From positions 1 to 20,279 of the forward strand of contig DATKDF010000084.1 of assembly GCA_035512795.1 (NCBI GenBank): a stretch of DNA of 20,279 nucleotides. Reading direction: 5' to 3'. The translations under genes and the position numbers were made by a program. The DNA is from DATKDF01 sp035512795. GTDB taxonomy: Bacteria > Acidobacteriota > Vicinamibacteria > Vicinamibacterales > SCN-69-37. Below, in pieces: positions 6,334 through 13,407 of the stretch; the stretch's first letter is position 1, and each line of letters begins with the position of its first letter. A model generated the notes under the pieces. It saw only the letters and a program-made list of their open reading frames with translations, was not told the DNA's origin and made no database searches.

Positions 6334-7182
6334 ATGCAACGCGCGCCCTTGGCGAGTCACCAGCAGGAACGAGTCGCAGCCAGCCTGCCCTTTGTCGAAT
6401 CGCTGGCCCGACGCATGGCGTCGACCATGCCGCACTCGATTGACCTGGGCGATCTGGTCCAGGACGGGGTGCTCGGCCTGATGGACGCGGCCAACCGCTT
6501 CGACGAGGACCGAGGCATCAAGTTCGAGACATTCGCCGAGCGCCGGGTGCGCGGCGCGATGATTGACGCGCTCCGCCGCGACGCCTGGCCACGAGGCGTG
6601 CGTCGCGTGCGCCGTGAGCTCGAGGCCGCGCGCGAGTCGCTGCGCCGGGAGCTCGGCGCCGAACCCACGTTGTCCGACCTGGCGCGTCGCGTGGGCGCCG
6701 ACGAGGCCCGCCTCGAGCGGACCATCGTCCGCATCAACACGATCGAGTCCACGTCGCCGCTCGCCAACCTCGAGACGCTCGACAGCGCCACGCTGCCGGC
6801 CGTGCTCGTCCCGAGCGAGCCGCCGTCTCCGGACCGGCTCTACGAACAGGGCGAAACGCGCGAGCGCATGCGCAAGGCCATGGCCCTGCTCCCCGCACGC
6901 GAGCGGCGCATCGTCAGCCTCTACTACTTCGGCGATGCGACGATGAAGCAGATTGGACGCGAGATCGGTGTCAACGAGTCGCGTGTCTCGCAACTGCACG
7001 CGCGCGCCATCCAGCGCCTGCGGAAGATTCTGGCCGGCCACACGCCGGCCGCGATGCCCGCACCCAAGCTCGTCGCGTCGAGCACCCGTCCGAAGTTCGG
7101 GAGCCGACCGGCCCAGCAGCGGACCCGGCCGGCGATCAGACGCCACGTCGGACCCGACCGCGACACCCGGCGCGTGGCCTGA
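6334..7182 (+). CDS. FliA/WhiG-type (sigma-28 family) RNA polymerase sigma factor
   Basis: This is an alternative sigma factor of the group that directs flagellar, chemotaxis or developmental genes. Region 2 is clear: FVESLARRMA, IDLGDLVQDGVLGLMDAANRFD, FETFAERRVRGAMIDALRRDAWPRGVRR, very close to the FliA pattern. Region 3 follows (LGAEPTLSDLARRVG), and region 4 is ALLPARERRIVSLYYFGDATMKQIGREIGVNESRVSQLHARAIQRLRK (split here only by reading). A tail of roughly 45 residues rich in Pro, Arg and Ala after region 4 is extra compared with FliA (282 aa against about 240). The ATG at 6334 is fixed by GGAGG at 6323-6327. A sigma-54 promoter precedes it. No flagellar gene is present in the window, so its regulon cannot be named. 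Confidence 0.92.
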   Translation: MQRAPLASHQQERVAASLPFVESLARRMASTMPHSIDLGDLVQDGVLGLMDAANRFDEDRGIKFETFAERRVRGAMIDALRRDAWPRGVRRVRRELEAARESLRRELGAEPTLSDLARRVGADEARLERTIVRINTIESTSPLANLETLDSATLPAVLVPSEPPSPDRLYEQGETRERMRKAMALLPARERRIVSLYYFGDATMKQIGREIGVNESRVSQLHARAIQRLRKILAGHTPAAMPAPKLVASSTRPKFGSRPAQQRTRPAIRRHVGPDRDTRRVA

Positions 7183-7194
7183 CCGCGCGTCAGG
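7178..7194. terminator. Symmetrical hairpin spanning two convergent stop codons
   Basis: CCTGAC (7178-7183), loop CGCGC, GTCAGG (7189-7194) give a perfect six-pair stem that contains the TGA of the sigma gene and the TGA of the convergent kinase gene. No T-tract is present on either strand. It may act as a weak bidirectional terminator. Confidence 0.35.
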
Positions 7195-8704
7195 ACGCCG
7201 CTTCGACCGCGACCCGTACGAGATCCCGGAGCCGGAACGGCTTCGGGATCCACTTGCATCCGCTCTCCCGCAGGAACTCTTCGGCCTCGGTGCCGGCCAC
7301 ATCCCCCGTCATGAAAATCAGTCGTCGCGCGATGCCCGGCACGCGCGGCGCGATGGTGCGGAAGAACGTGCGCCCGTCGACCCGCGGCATCTTCAGATCG
7401 CAGACGATGACGTCGTAGTGCTGCGCCCGGACGCGCGCCAGGCCCTCGGCGCCGTCGGCCGCGCGATCGACGCGGAAGCCCGCATCGCCGAGCGCCGCGG
7501 CGACCGCATCGCCGAGCGCCACTTCGTCCTCGACGATGAGCGCCCGGGTGCCGCGAGGGGCGACGAGCGCCGAGCCGGTGGCCGGTGGCTCCGGCGCGCG
7601 CACGCGCGCACCGGTGGCCGGCAGCGCCAGCGTGAAGCAGGTGCCCTGGCCCGGCTCGGAGGCAAATCGCAGCTCGCCGCCGTGCTCGGCGGCAATCGCA
7701 TAGGCGACGGTCAGGCCGAGCCCCGTGCCGCGACCCACCGGCTTGGTGGTGAAGAACGGGTCGAAGATCCGCGGCTGGATGTCGAGCGGAATGCCGGGGC
7801 CGTCGTCCTGGACCTCGATGACGACCGCGTCGCGTTCGCCGTCGTCGCGCGAGCGGACGGCCAGCGTGCCGCTGCGGCCGCCCCCGGTAATGGCCTGCTC
7901 GGCGTTGACGATGAGGTTCAGCAGGATCTGCTGGATCTGGTGCGGGTCGACGAAGACCGACGGCAACGAGCCGGCCAGCGACTCCTCCACGACGACGCTC
8001 CGCGGGCGGTCGGTGAAGGCGTGGAGCGCGAGCGTGTCGCGGACGACCTGGTTCAGGTCGACGGTGGTCCGTGTCGTGTGGCGCTTGCGCGCAAAGGTCT
8101 GCAGGTTGCGCACGATGCGCGCGGCGCGTTCGGCGGCGTTGTGGATGGCGTCAAGGTCGCGGCGGGTGGCCGGGTCGAGCGCCTCACCGGTCAACCGCTC
8201 GGCACAGGCGAGAATCGTGGCGAGCGGATTGTTCAGTTCGTGGGCGACGCCGGACATCGTCTGGCCGAGCGCGGCGAGCTTTTCGGCCTGCGCCAACTGC
8301 ATCTGGAGGTCGCGGGCCTGGTCGTCGCGCTTGCGCCGCTCGGTGACGTCTCGCATGAGCGCGTCGACGCGGAGCGTGTCTCCCCCCGGCAGCGGCTCGG
8401 CGCGCGCGGTGACTTCGACCCAGATCGCGGTCTCGTCGACGCGGCGAAGCCGCAGAAGGCGCGCCGGCACGGCGCCCTCGCGCCGCAGGTCGGCCAGGTA
8501 CTCGTCGCGCGCCAGGTCGTCGACGAAGCGGTCCGGCGCCAACGGCCGGACGAGCGCGTCGGGCGCCTCGGGCGGCCAGCCGAAGATTTGCCGCAGGTGC
8601 TGGTTGGCGGCGAGCGTCGCGGTCTCGTCGCGGCCGACGAGGCCGATGTAGACGCCTTCCTCGAGCGCTTCGAAAAGCCGGGTGAAGGCGTCGTCGGCGA
8701 GCAC
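7190..8704 (-). CDS. Hybrid sensor histidine kinase: PAS, HisKA, HATPase, C-terminal receiver
   Basis: This is a soluble hybrid kinase with no membrane segment. A PAS domain (about 5-122: FTRLFEALEEGVYIGLVGRDE ... VDALMRDVTERRK) leads by a coiled linker into HisKA with phospho-acceptor H155 (GVAHELNNPLATI). The ATPase domain has the N box NLIVNAEQAI, G1 DDGPGIPLD, F box FDPFFTTKP and G2 GRGTGLGLTVAYAI. The receiver follows a Pro-rich linker (ALIVEDE, acceptor D436 in VIVCDLKMP, T466 region and KPF). The start is uncertain: GTG at 8704 begins exactly at the PAS domain, while an in-frame GTG at 8785 would add 27 Arg/Pro-rich residues. Neither has a good ribosome site. It is convergent to the sigma gene with a seven-base gap. 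It could feed phosphate to the sigma-54 activator, but nothing in the sequence proves it. Confidence 0.92.
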   Translation of the reverse strand: MLADDAFTRLFEALEEGVYIGLVGRDETATLAANQHLRQIFGWPPEAPDALVRPLAPDRFVDDLARDEYLADLRREGAVPARLLRLRRVDETAIWVEVTARAEPLPGGDTLRVDALMRDVTERRKRDDQARDLQMQLAQAEKLAALGQTMSGVAHELNNPLATILACAERLTGEALDPATRRDLDAIHNAAERAARIVRNLQTFARKRHTTRTTVDLNQVVRDTLALHAFTDRPRSVVVEESLAGSLPSVFVDPHQIQQILLNLIVNAEQAITGGGRSGTLAVRSRDDGERDAVVIEVQDDGPGIPLDIQPRIFDPFFTTKPVGRGTGLGLTVAYAIAAEHGGELRFASEPGQGTCFTLALPATGARVRAPEPPATGSALVAPRGTRALIVEDEVALGDAVAAALGDAGFRVDRAADGAEGLARVRAQHYDVIVCDLKMPRVDGRTFFRTIAPRVPGIARRLIFMTGDVAGTEAEEFLRESGCKWIPKPFRLRDLVRVAVEAAS

Positions 8705-8898
8705 CGATGCCGGACCGGCCGCACGCGATCGCGCCGGTGCAGCCGGGCGCCGGCGCCGTGGGGTGTCAGGCGGGTGTCGAGCCACGTGAGAACACGCCGG
8801 ATGTCGGGATGGCAGCCGGCACGGCCGTAGACCGTCGGCCAAGCATGCCGGGATCTTACCATCCACGCAGTACACTGGCCGGTTGTGGAGGGTGTGCC
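8705..8898. promoter_or_regulatory. Divergent intergenic region, kinase / HD phosphohydrolase
   Basis: A TACACT at 8871-8876 is a possible -10 for the + strand gene, with expected start near 8883, but no clear -35 is seen. GGAGG at 8887-8891 is the ribosome site for the GTG at 8899. Part of this stretch may instead encode the kinase N-terminus if the upstream GTG at 8785 is used. Confidence 0.3.
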
Positions 8899-9855
8899 GT
8901 GAGTGTGTCGCGACTGGGGCCGATTCGTGAACTGGACGGCGCGTCGAGCGGCTGGGGCTTCTACCTCTGCGCACGCAAGGAGGTGCGCACCAGTCGCGCC
9001 GGCGCCGAATACCTCGAGCTCGTGCTGCAGGACGTGACCGGCGAGGTCCGCGCCAAGGTGTTCCAGGACATCGAGGTGGCCAGGCAGGAGTTCGACGCCG
9101 GGGAGTTCGTCAAGGCGCAGGGACGCGGCAACGTGTTCAACGGCCGGCTCGAACTGGTCCTCGACAAGATCCGCCGCGTGCTGCCCGACCGCGACCGGCT
9201 CGACGGGTTTCAGGAAGAAGACTGCATTCCGAGTTCGCCGCGCCCGCTCGACCAGATGTGGCTCGAACTGCAGGGGAGGGTGGCGGCGACGACCGATCCG
9301 CACATCCGCCAACTGCTCGACGCCATCGTGGCCCGGCACGGCGAGAAGTTGCGCGTCTGGCCGGCCGCCCAGACCGTGCATCACGCCTACCGCGGCGGTC
9401 TGCTCGAGCACATCCTGCAGGTCATGACCGTGGTCACGGCACTGGCCGAGATCTACGATGCCAGGAAAGACCTGCTCGTGTCCGGCGCCCTGCTCCACGA
9501 CATCGGCAAGCTCGAGGAGTTGTCCTACGGCGTCGCGACCGAGTACTCGGTCGAGGGCAACCTCGTCGGTCACATCGCGATCGGGCTCGGCATGGTGCGC
9601 GATGCCATCGCCGGGCTGCCCGACTTTCCCGATCTGCTGCGGATCGAGATCGAGCACCTCATCCTGTCGCATCACGGCGCACGTGAGTTCGGGTCGCCTG
9701 TCGAACCGATGACCGTCGAGGCGTTCCTGCTGGCCCGGGCTGATGACCTCGATGCCACGATCAACCAGGTGCGGCGGCACCTGGAGCAGGACGGCACCGA
9801 CGGGCCCTTCACGAGCTACCACCGGAGGCTCGAGCGCGTGCTCTTCAAGCGCTGA
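8899..9855 (+). CDS. YhaM-like OB-fold/HD-domain 3'-5' exoribonuclease
   Basis: This 318-residue cytoplasmic protein combines an N-terminal OB-type nucleic-acid-binding domain (about 15-95: WGFYLCARKEVRTSRAG, LELVLQDVTGEVRAKVF, FVKAQGRGNVFNGRLELVL) with a metal-dependent HD phosphohydrolase domain. HD ligands visible are H161-H162 (TVHHAYRGGLLEH), H200-D201 (LLHDIGKLEEL) and H258-H259 (ILSHHGAREFGSP), with a final D in ADDLDATINQV. This domain order and these motifs are those of the YhaM/CBF1 family, known as Mn-dependent 3'-5' exonucleases on RNA and ssDNA. The GTG start at 8899 has GGAGG seven bases upstream. The stop is five bases before the transporter gene, so the two are likely co-transcribed. 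Confidence 0.88.
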   Translation: MSVSRLGPIRELDGASSGWGFYLCARKEVRTSRAGAEYLELVLQDVTGEVRAKVFQDIEVARQEFDAGEFVKAQGRGNVFNGRLELVLDKIRRVLPDRDRLDGFQEEDCIPSSPRPLDQMWLELQGRVAATTDPHIRQLLDAIVARHGEKLRVWPAAQTVHHAYRGGLLEHILQVMTVVTALAEIYDARKDLLVSGALLHDIGKLEELSYGVATEYSVEGNLVGHIAIGLGMVRDAIAGLPDFPDLLRIEIEHLILSHHGAREFGSPVEPMTVEAFLLARADDLDATINQVRRHLEQDGTDGPFTSYHRRLERVLFKR

Positions 9856-9860
9856 GGACG

Positions 9861-10742
9861 ATGCCATCGACGCCGCGCGCTGCCTGGATCGCCTGGGCCG
9901 CCGTCTGCCTCATCTGGGGCACGACGTACCTGGCCATCAAGGTGGCGCTCGACACGATCCCGCCGTTCCTGATCTCGGGCCTGCGCTGCACGATTGGCGG
10001 GGCGGTGCTGCTGGCCTGGCTGGCGGCGCGGGGCCAGCCACTTCCGGTGCGGGCGGCCTGGCCGCACATCGCGCTGCAGGGCTTCCTCATGCTGACGCTC
10101 GGCAACGGCGGCGTGGCCTGGGGCGAGCAGTACCTGGCCAGCGGGCTGACGGCCGTGCTGATTGCGACGTCGCCGTTCTGGATGGTCGCCATCGAGTCGG
10201 CGTTTCCGGGCGGCGAGCGGGTGCGGCCACAGCAGTGGCTCGGCGTCGCCGTGGGGTTTGCCGGCATCGTCCTGCTCGTCGGGCCCGATCTGTCGACCGT
10301 GTCGCTTGCCGGCGACTGGCACGTGGTGGCCGGGATCGTGTCGCTGCAGGTGGCCTGCATCGGCTGGGCGGTGGCCTCGTCGCTCACGCGCCGCCGGACG
10401 GTGTCGCGGGACGTGCTGGGCGTGGCGGCCATGCAGCTGCTCTTCGGCGGCGTGATCCTGCTTGCGGTCGCGACGGCCAGCGGCGAATGGCCGCGCCTGT
10501 CGTTCACCCCCCGGACGTTTGCGGCGCTCGCCTACCTCGTCGTGGCCGGCTCGATCGTCGCGTTTGCCGCCTACTCGTACGCGCTGCGCCACCTGCCGGT
10601 GTCGATCGTGTCGATGTACACGTACGTCAATCCGGTCATCGCGGTCGCACTCGGCACGCTGCTCCTCGGCGAGCCGTTCCGCCTGTCGATGCTCGTGGCC
10701 GTGGCCGTGATCCTCGCGGGGATCGCCCTCGTGCGCCGGTGA
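9861..10742 (+). CDS. EamA-family (drug/metabolite transporter) membrane protein
   Basis: The 293-residue inner-membrane protein has ten hydrophobic segments arranged as two EamA repeats. The first begins WIAWAAVCLIWGTTYLAIKVAL, with the typical WGTTYLAIK turn and a following PPFLISGLRC. The second is marked by VAGSIVAFAAYSYALRHLPVSIV and YTYVNPVIAVALGTLLLGE, the conserved end of the family. It resembles the YedA/RhaT-like exporters; the substrate cannot be told from sequence (amino acids, metabolites or drugs are known in the family). The ATG at 9861 has GAGGA just upstream, overlapping the stop of the HD gene. It ends 18 bases from the convergent FabZ-like gene. Confidence 0.9.
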   Translation: MPSTPRAAWIAWAAVCLIWGTTYLAIKVALDTIPPFLISGLRCTIGGAVLLAWLAARGQPLPVRAAWPHIALQGFLMLTLGNGGVAWGEQYLASGLTAVLIATSPFWMVAIESAFPGGERVRPQQWLGVAVGFAGIVLLVGPDLSTVSLAGDWHVVAGIVSLQVACIGWAVASSLTRRRTVSRDVLGVAAMQLLFGGVILLAVATASGEWPRLSFTPRTFAALAYLVVAGSIVAFAAYSYALRHLPVSIVSMYTYVNPVIAVALGTLLLGEPFRLSMLVAVAVILAGIALVRR

Positions 10743-10760
10743 AGCGGCCGGATCAGGAGC

Positions 10761-11237
10761 TCACGTGAAGGGCGTGACGGCTGGAGCGGCGGCGGTCCTC
10801 GGGCCGAGGGCGAACGTCATCGTGCCGCGGCAGACGACCTCGCCATTCACCCGCGCGAAGCCGCTGAGGACGCCCATCCGCGTCCGCAGGCGGCGGACGA
10901 CGGCCTCGATCTCGACGGTTTCGCCGGGATGCACGGGACGCTTGTAGCGCACCCGCTCGATGCTGCCGAAGAAGATGAGCTTGTCCTGGTTCTCGGCCTT
11001 CGACAGGATGAGGATGGCGCCCACCTGCGCGATGGCCTCGGTCAGGATCGTCGTCGGCAGCGACGGCGTCTGCCCGGGCGCGCGCCAGAGCAGCGTCTCG
11101 TTGGCCGAGACGTTCTTGACGCCGACAATCCGCTTGTCCGGCTCGAACTCGGTGACCCGGTCGACGAGCAACATCGGATACCGGTGGGGCAGGATGCGTT
11201 CGATCGCGGCGTAGTCCAGGGGCAGCTGCCAGCTCAT
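10761..11237 (-). CDS. FabZ-like hotdog-fold protein lacking the catalytic histidine
   Basis: The fold and sequence match 3-hydroxyacyl-ACP dehydratase FabZ: ERILPHRYPMLLVDRVTEFEP, NVSANE, ILTEAIAQVGAILIL, FFGSIERVRYKRPVHPGE, FARVNGEVVCRGTMTFAL. In true FabZ the active site is the His of GHFP plus the Glu of EAMAQ. Here the Glu is kept (E67) but the GHFP segment reads WRAPG, so the His position is Ala53 (codon 11079-11081). The reading frame is intact on both sides, so this is substitution, not a frameshift. Dehydratase activity is therefore doubtful; a binding, thioesterase-like or regulatory role is possible. The ATG at 11237 gives 158 residues with the family's usual N-terminus; the ribosome site is weak. 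No lpx or fab gene is adjacent in the window. Confidence 0.85.
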   Translation of the reverse strand: MSWQLPLDYAAIERILPHRYPMLLVDRVTEFEPDKRIVGVKNVSANETLLWRAPGQTPSLPTTILTEAIAQVGAILILSKAENQDKLIFFGSIERVRYKRPVHPGETVEIEAVVRRLRTRMGVLSGFARVNGEVVCRGTMTFALGPRTAAAPAVTPFT

Positions 11238-11250
11238 GAGGCCGCACCAG

Positions 11251-11256
11251 TATAAT
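11251..11256 (+). promoter_or_regulatory. Candidate -10 element (TATAAT) for the GAF/SpoIIE phosphatase gene
   Basis: A perfect TATAAT lies 37 bases before the ATG at 11293, in otherwise very GC-rich DNA, predicting a start near 11263. No good -35 is seen at 16-18 bases upstream, and the upstream bases fall in the start region of the divergent FabZ-like gene. Confidence 0.5.
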
Positions 11257-11292
11257 GCCCTGGTCCGGTGCGCCCGGGCGCCCTCCGCTTCG

Positions 11293-13065
11293 ATGCACCC
11301 ATCCCCTTCGCCACCCACGCCAGCCTCCGCGGGCCTCAACGAACGCGAGATCCTGCTCACGCTCTTCGATCTGGGCCGGCAGGTGGCCTCGGTCATCGAC
11401 TTCGAGGAACTGCTCCAGAAGATTCCGGAACTGATCGGGCGGCTGATTCCGTTCGATGCCTTCGCCCTGTACCTGCTCGATACGAAACACGATCGGCTGA
11501 CGATCGGCTATGGCCTCGGCTACCCCGATACGACGGGCTTTTCGCTGAAGACGACCGACGGCGTCGTCGGTCGCGCCGTGACGACCCGCCAGGCGATTGT
11601 CGTCGGTGATACGACAACGGATCCGCACTTCATCCAGATCGTGCCGGGCATGGCCTCGTCGCTGACCGTGCCGCTCGTCCACAAGGCGAAACCCATCGGC
11701 GCGCTCAACATGCTGAGCCGGGAGCGCGATCGGTTCTCCGACCGCGAGGCCGCCATCCTCCGGCAGTTCGGCGCGCACGTGGCGGCGGCGCTCGTCAACG
11801 CACGGCTTTTCGAGCAGCAGAAGGCTGACGCCGCGGCGTTCGAGACGCTCGCGGCGATCGGTCACGAGGTGGCCGCCGTCCTCGACCTCGACCAGTTGCT
11901 GGCGCGCATCGCGCAACTGGCCAAGCGCGTCATCGACTACCGCACCTTCGGCATCCTGCTGCTCGACAACGACACCAATCAGCTCGAGATGACCGTCGCC
12001 GTGCAGTACGACGAAAAGGTGACGCTGCCGAAGGTGCCGCTCGGCGAGGGCCTGGTCGGCTACGCCGCGTTGCACCGCGAGCCGGTCCTCGTCCCCGACG
12101 TGTCGCAGGACCCGCGCTACATCAAGGTCGTCGACGACGTCCGCTCGGAACTGGCGATTCCGCTGCTGCTGAAAGACCGCTGCATCGGCGTGTTCGATCT
12201 CGAGAGCCCGGAACTCGACGCCTTCACCAAGCGCGACGTCGAGATCCTGACGGTGCTCGCCAGTCAGGCCGCCGTCGCGATCGAGAACGCCCGGCTCTAC
12301 GAAGCCGTGTCGGCCAACGAGGCCCGTCTCGAAAAGGAACTGCGCTTCGCCCAGCGCGTGCAGGCCGCCCTGCTGCCGACCAGCCTGCCAAAACGGCTGA
12401 AGGGCGTCGACGTGGCCGCCGCGTTCGCGCCGGCGCGCGAACTCGGCGGGGACTTTCACGACTTCCTGACCCCGGAGGCCAACTCGCTCATCGTGGCCAT
12501 CGGCGACGTCTCGGGCAAGGGCGTCCCGGCCGCGCTCTACAGCGTGTTTGCCGGCGAACTGGTCCGCGGCCGCACCTTCCGGCGCCGCTATATGCCCGAG
12601 CGCTCGTCGCCGTCGGCCGTGCTGACGTCGATCAACACGATCCTGCACGAACGGCACCTCGAGGAGTACTACTGCACGCTCTTCTACGCGCACTTCGACC
12701 TGAAGCGACGCACCGTGACCATGGCCAACTCGGGCCTGCCGTACCCGATCCGCATCAGCGGCGAGACCGTCGAGCAGATCGAACTGCCCGGCGTGCCGCT
12801 CGGGTCGTTCTACGGGGTTCAGTACGACGAGATCGTCATGCCGGTGGCCGCGGGCGACCTCTTCGTGTTTGCGACCGATGGCGTGTCCGAGGCGATGAAC
12901 GCCAGGGGCGACGAGTTCACGTCGGAGCGGCTGAAGACCGTGCTGGCGGGAGTCCGGGATCGATCGGCGCGCGAAATCGTGGAGGCCATCACCAGCGCCG
13001 TCGAAGACCATCGCGCCGGTGCGCCGCCGAACGACGACATGACCATCGTCGTCGTCAGGACCTGA
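11293..13065 (+). CDS. GAF-GAF-SpoIIE (PP2C-type) serine phosphatase
   Basis: This is a 590-residue cytoplasmic RsbU-like phosphatase of the sort that dephosphorylates anti-anti-sigma factors. GAF1 is about residues 25-175 (IPFDAFALYLLDTKHDRLTIGYGLGYP, SSLTVPLVHKAKPIGALNM), GAF2 about 190-350 (IDYRTFGILLLDNDTNQLEMTVAV, SELAIPLLLKDRCIGVFDLES). A short coiled segment leads into the PP2C_SIG domain: LRFAQRVQAALLP, ELGGDFHDF, IVAIGDVSGKG, YCTLFYAHFD, MANSGLPYPI, GDLFVFATDGVSEA and PPNDDMTIVVV. All metal-binding aspartates are present, so it should be active. The ATG at 11293 was chosen as the first in-frame ATG after the TATAAT. No RsbV/RsbW partner is present in the window. The GAF ligands are unknown. 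Confidence 0.9.
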   Translation: MHPSPSPPTPASAGLNEREILLTLFDLGRQVASVIDFEELLQKIPELIGRLIPFDAFALYLLDTKHDRLTIGYGLGYPDTTGFSLKTTDGVVGRAVTTRQAIVVGDTTTDPHFIQIVPGMASSLTVPLVHKAKPIGALNMLSRERDRFSDREAAILRQFGAHVAAALVNARLFEQQKADAAAFETLAAIGHEVAAVLDLDQLLARIAQLAKRVIDYRTFGILLLDNDTNQLEMTVAVQYDEKVTLPKVPLGEGLVGYAALHREPVLVPDVSQDPRYIKVVDDVRSELAIPLLLKDRCIGVFDLESPELDAFTKRDVEILTVLASQAAVAIENARLYEAVSANEARLEKELRFAQRVQAALLPTSLPKRLKGVDVAAAFAPARELGGDFHDFLTPEANSLIVAIGDVSGKGVPAALYSVFAGELVRGRTFRRRYMPERSSPSAVLTSINTILHERHLEEYYCTLFYAHFDLKRRTVTMANSGLPYPIRISGETVEQIELPGVPLGSFYGVQYDEIVMPVAAGDLFVFATDGVSEAMNARGDEFTSERLKTVLAGVRDRSAREIVEAITSAVEDHRAGAPPNDDMTIVVVRT

Positions 13066-13096
13066 GTCGGTGAAGTGGAACGTTCGGGGGGAAAGT

Positions 13097-13188
13097 GAGC
13101 CGTCCGGCGCCTGGAGCGGACGAGATGCGGCGATGCCAGCGCCTGCCTGTCGTTAGTCAACGCACCCCGTTTGACGTTCGGACGGCTC
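13097..13188. repeat. Ten-base perfect inverted repeat with 72-base spacer
   Basis: GAGCCGTCCG (13097-13106) is the exact reverse complement of CGGACGGCTC (13179-13188). The spacer has a smaller stem near 13156-13175. It could form a structured 3' region of the phosphatase transcript or be paired protein-binding half-sites. Confidence 0.5.
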
Positions 13189-13363
13189 GTCCTTCCGTGT
13201 ATCAAGACCCGTGCCGTACGACCCTGCGCCAGAACCTGCCGAATCGCTGATGCGGCGGCCCGGCCCTGTCCTTCCCGGAGGCCGGCCCAGGGGGCCTGTT
13301 GCCCCTCGCAGGTGACAGCAGGACAACCTTTCGACCTCGGCGAACGTCACATTCTCCGGTGGC

Positions 13364-13378
13364 TGGCGAGCCAATTGC
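13364..13378 (+). promoter_or_regulatory. Candidate sigma-54-type promoter before the double-PDZ gene
   Basis: TGGCGA (13364-13369), five bases, TTGC (13375-13378) keep the invariant GG and GC 12 bases apart and match 8 of 10 core sigma-54 bases; the two mismatches are in AC of TGGCAC. The expected start is about 13390, just before GGAGGG and 18 bases before the ATG. It is weaker than the site at 6277. Confidence 0.4.
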
Positions 13379-13407
13379 GCGCCGGTCCACGTGGAGGGCA
13401 CGACAAC

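Larger units (their letters stand above)
13066..13407. other. Intergenic region (342 bases) before double-PDZ gene
   Basis: No credible coding sequence is seen. It holds a ten-base inverted repeat (13097-13106 and 13179-13188), a small internal hairpin GTCAACG/CGTTTGAC around 13156-13175, a GC hairpin GGGGC-ctgtt-GCCCC at 13291-13305, and a sigma-54-like site at 13364-13378. The ribosome site GGAGGG begins at 13393. Confidence 0.6.

Noticed and set aside
6953..8830. 625-codon + strand frame over the hybrid kinase gene
   Set aside because: It overlaps both the sigma-factor end and the kinase; there is no domain, and the kinase frame has every expected motif.
8705..8974. Kinase N-terminus extended upstream, or a frameshift joining another frame
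   Set aside because: The translated extension is Arg/Pro-rich without any domain and runs into the divergent gene; the PAS domain is complete from 8704.
10753..13011. 752-codon - strand frame opposite the GAF/SpoIIE phosphatase
   Set aside because: It is His/Asp/Arg-rich antisense translation covering a firmly identified phosphatase with all active-site motifs, and it also crosses the FabZ-like gene.
13291..13305. GC hairpin GGGGC-ctgtt-GCCCC as an intrinsic terminator
   Set aside because: No T-run follows, and it is more than 220 bases after the phosphatase stop; in GC-rich DNA such small stems are frequent.
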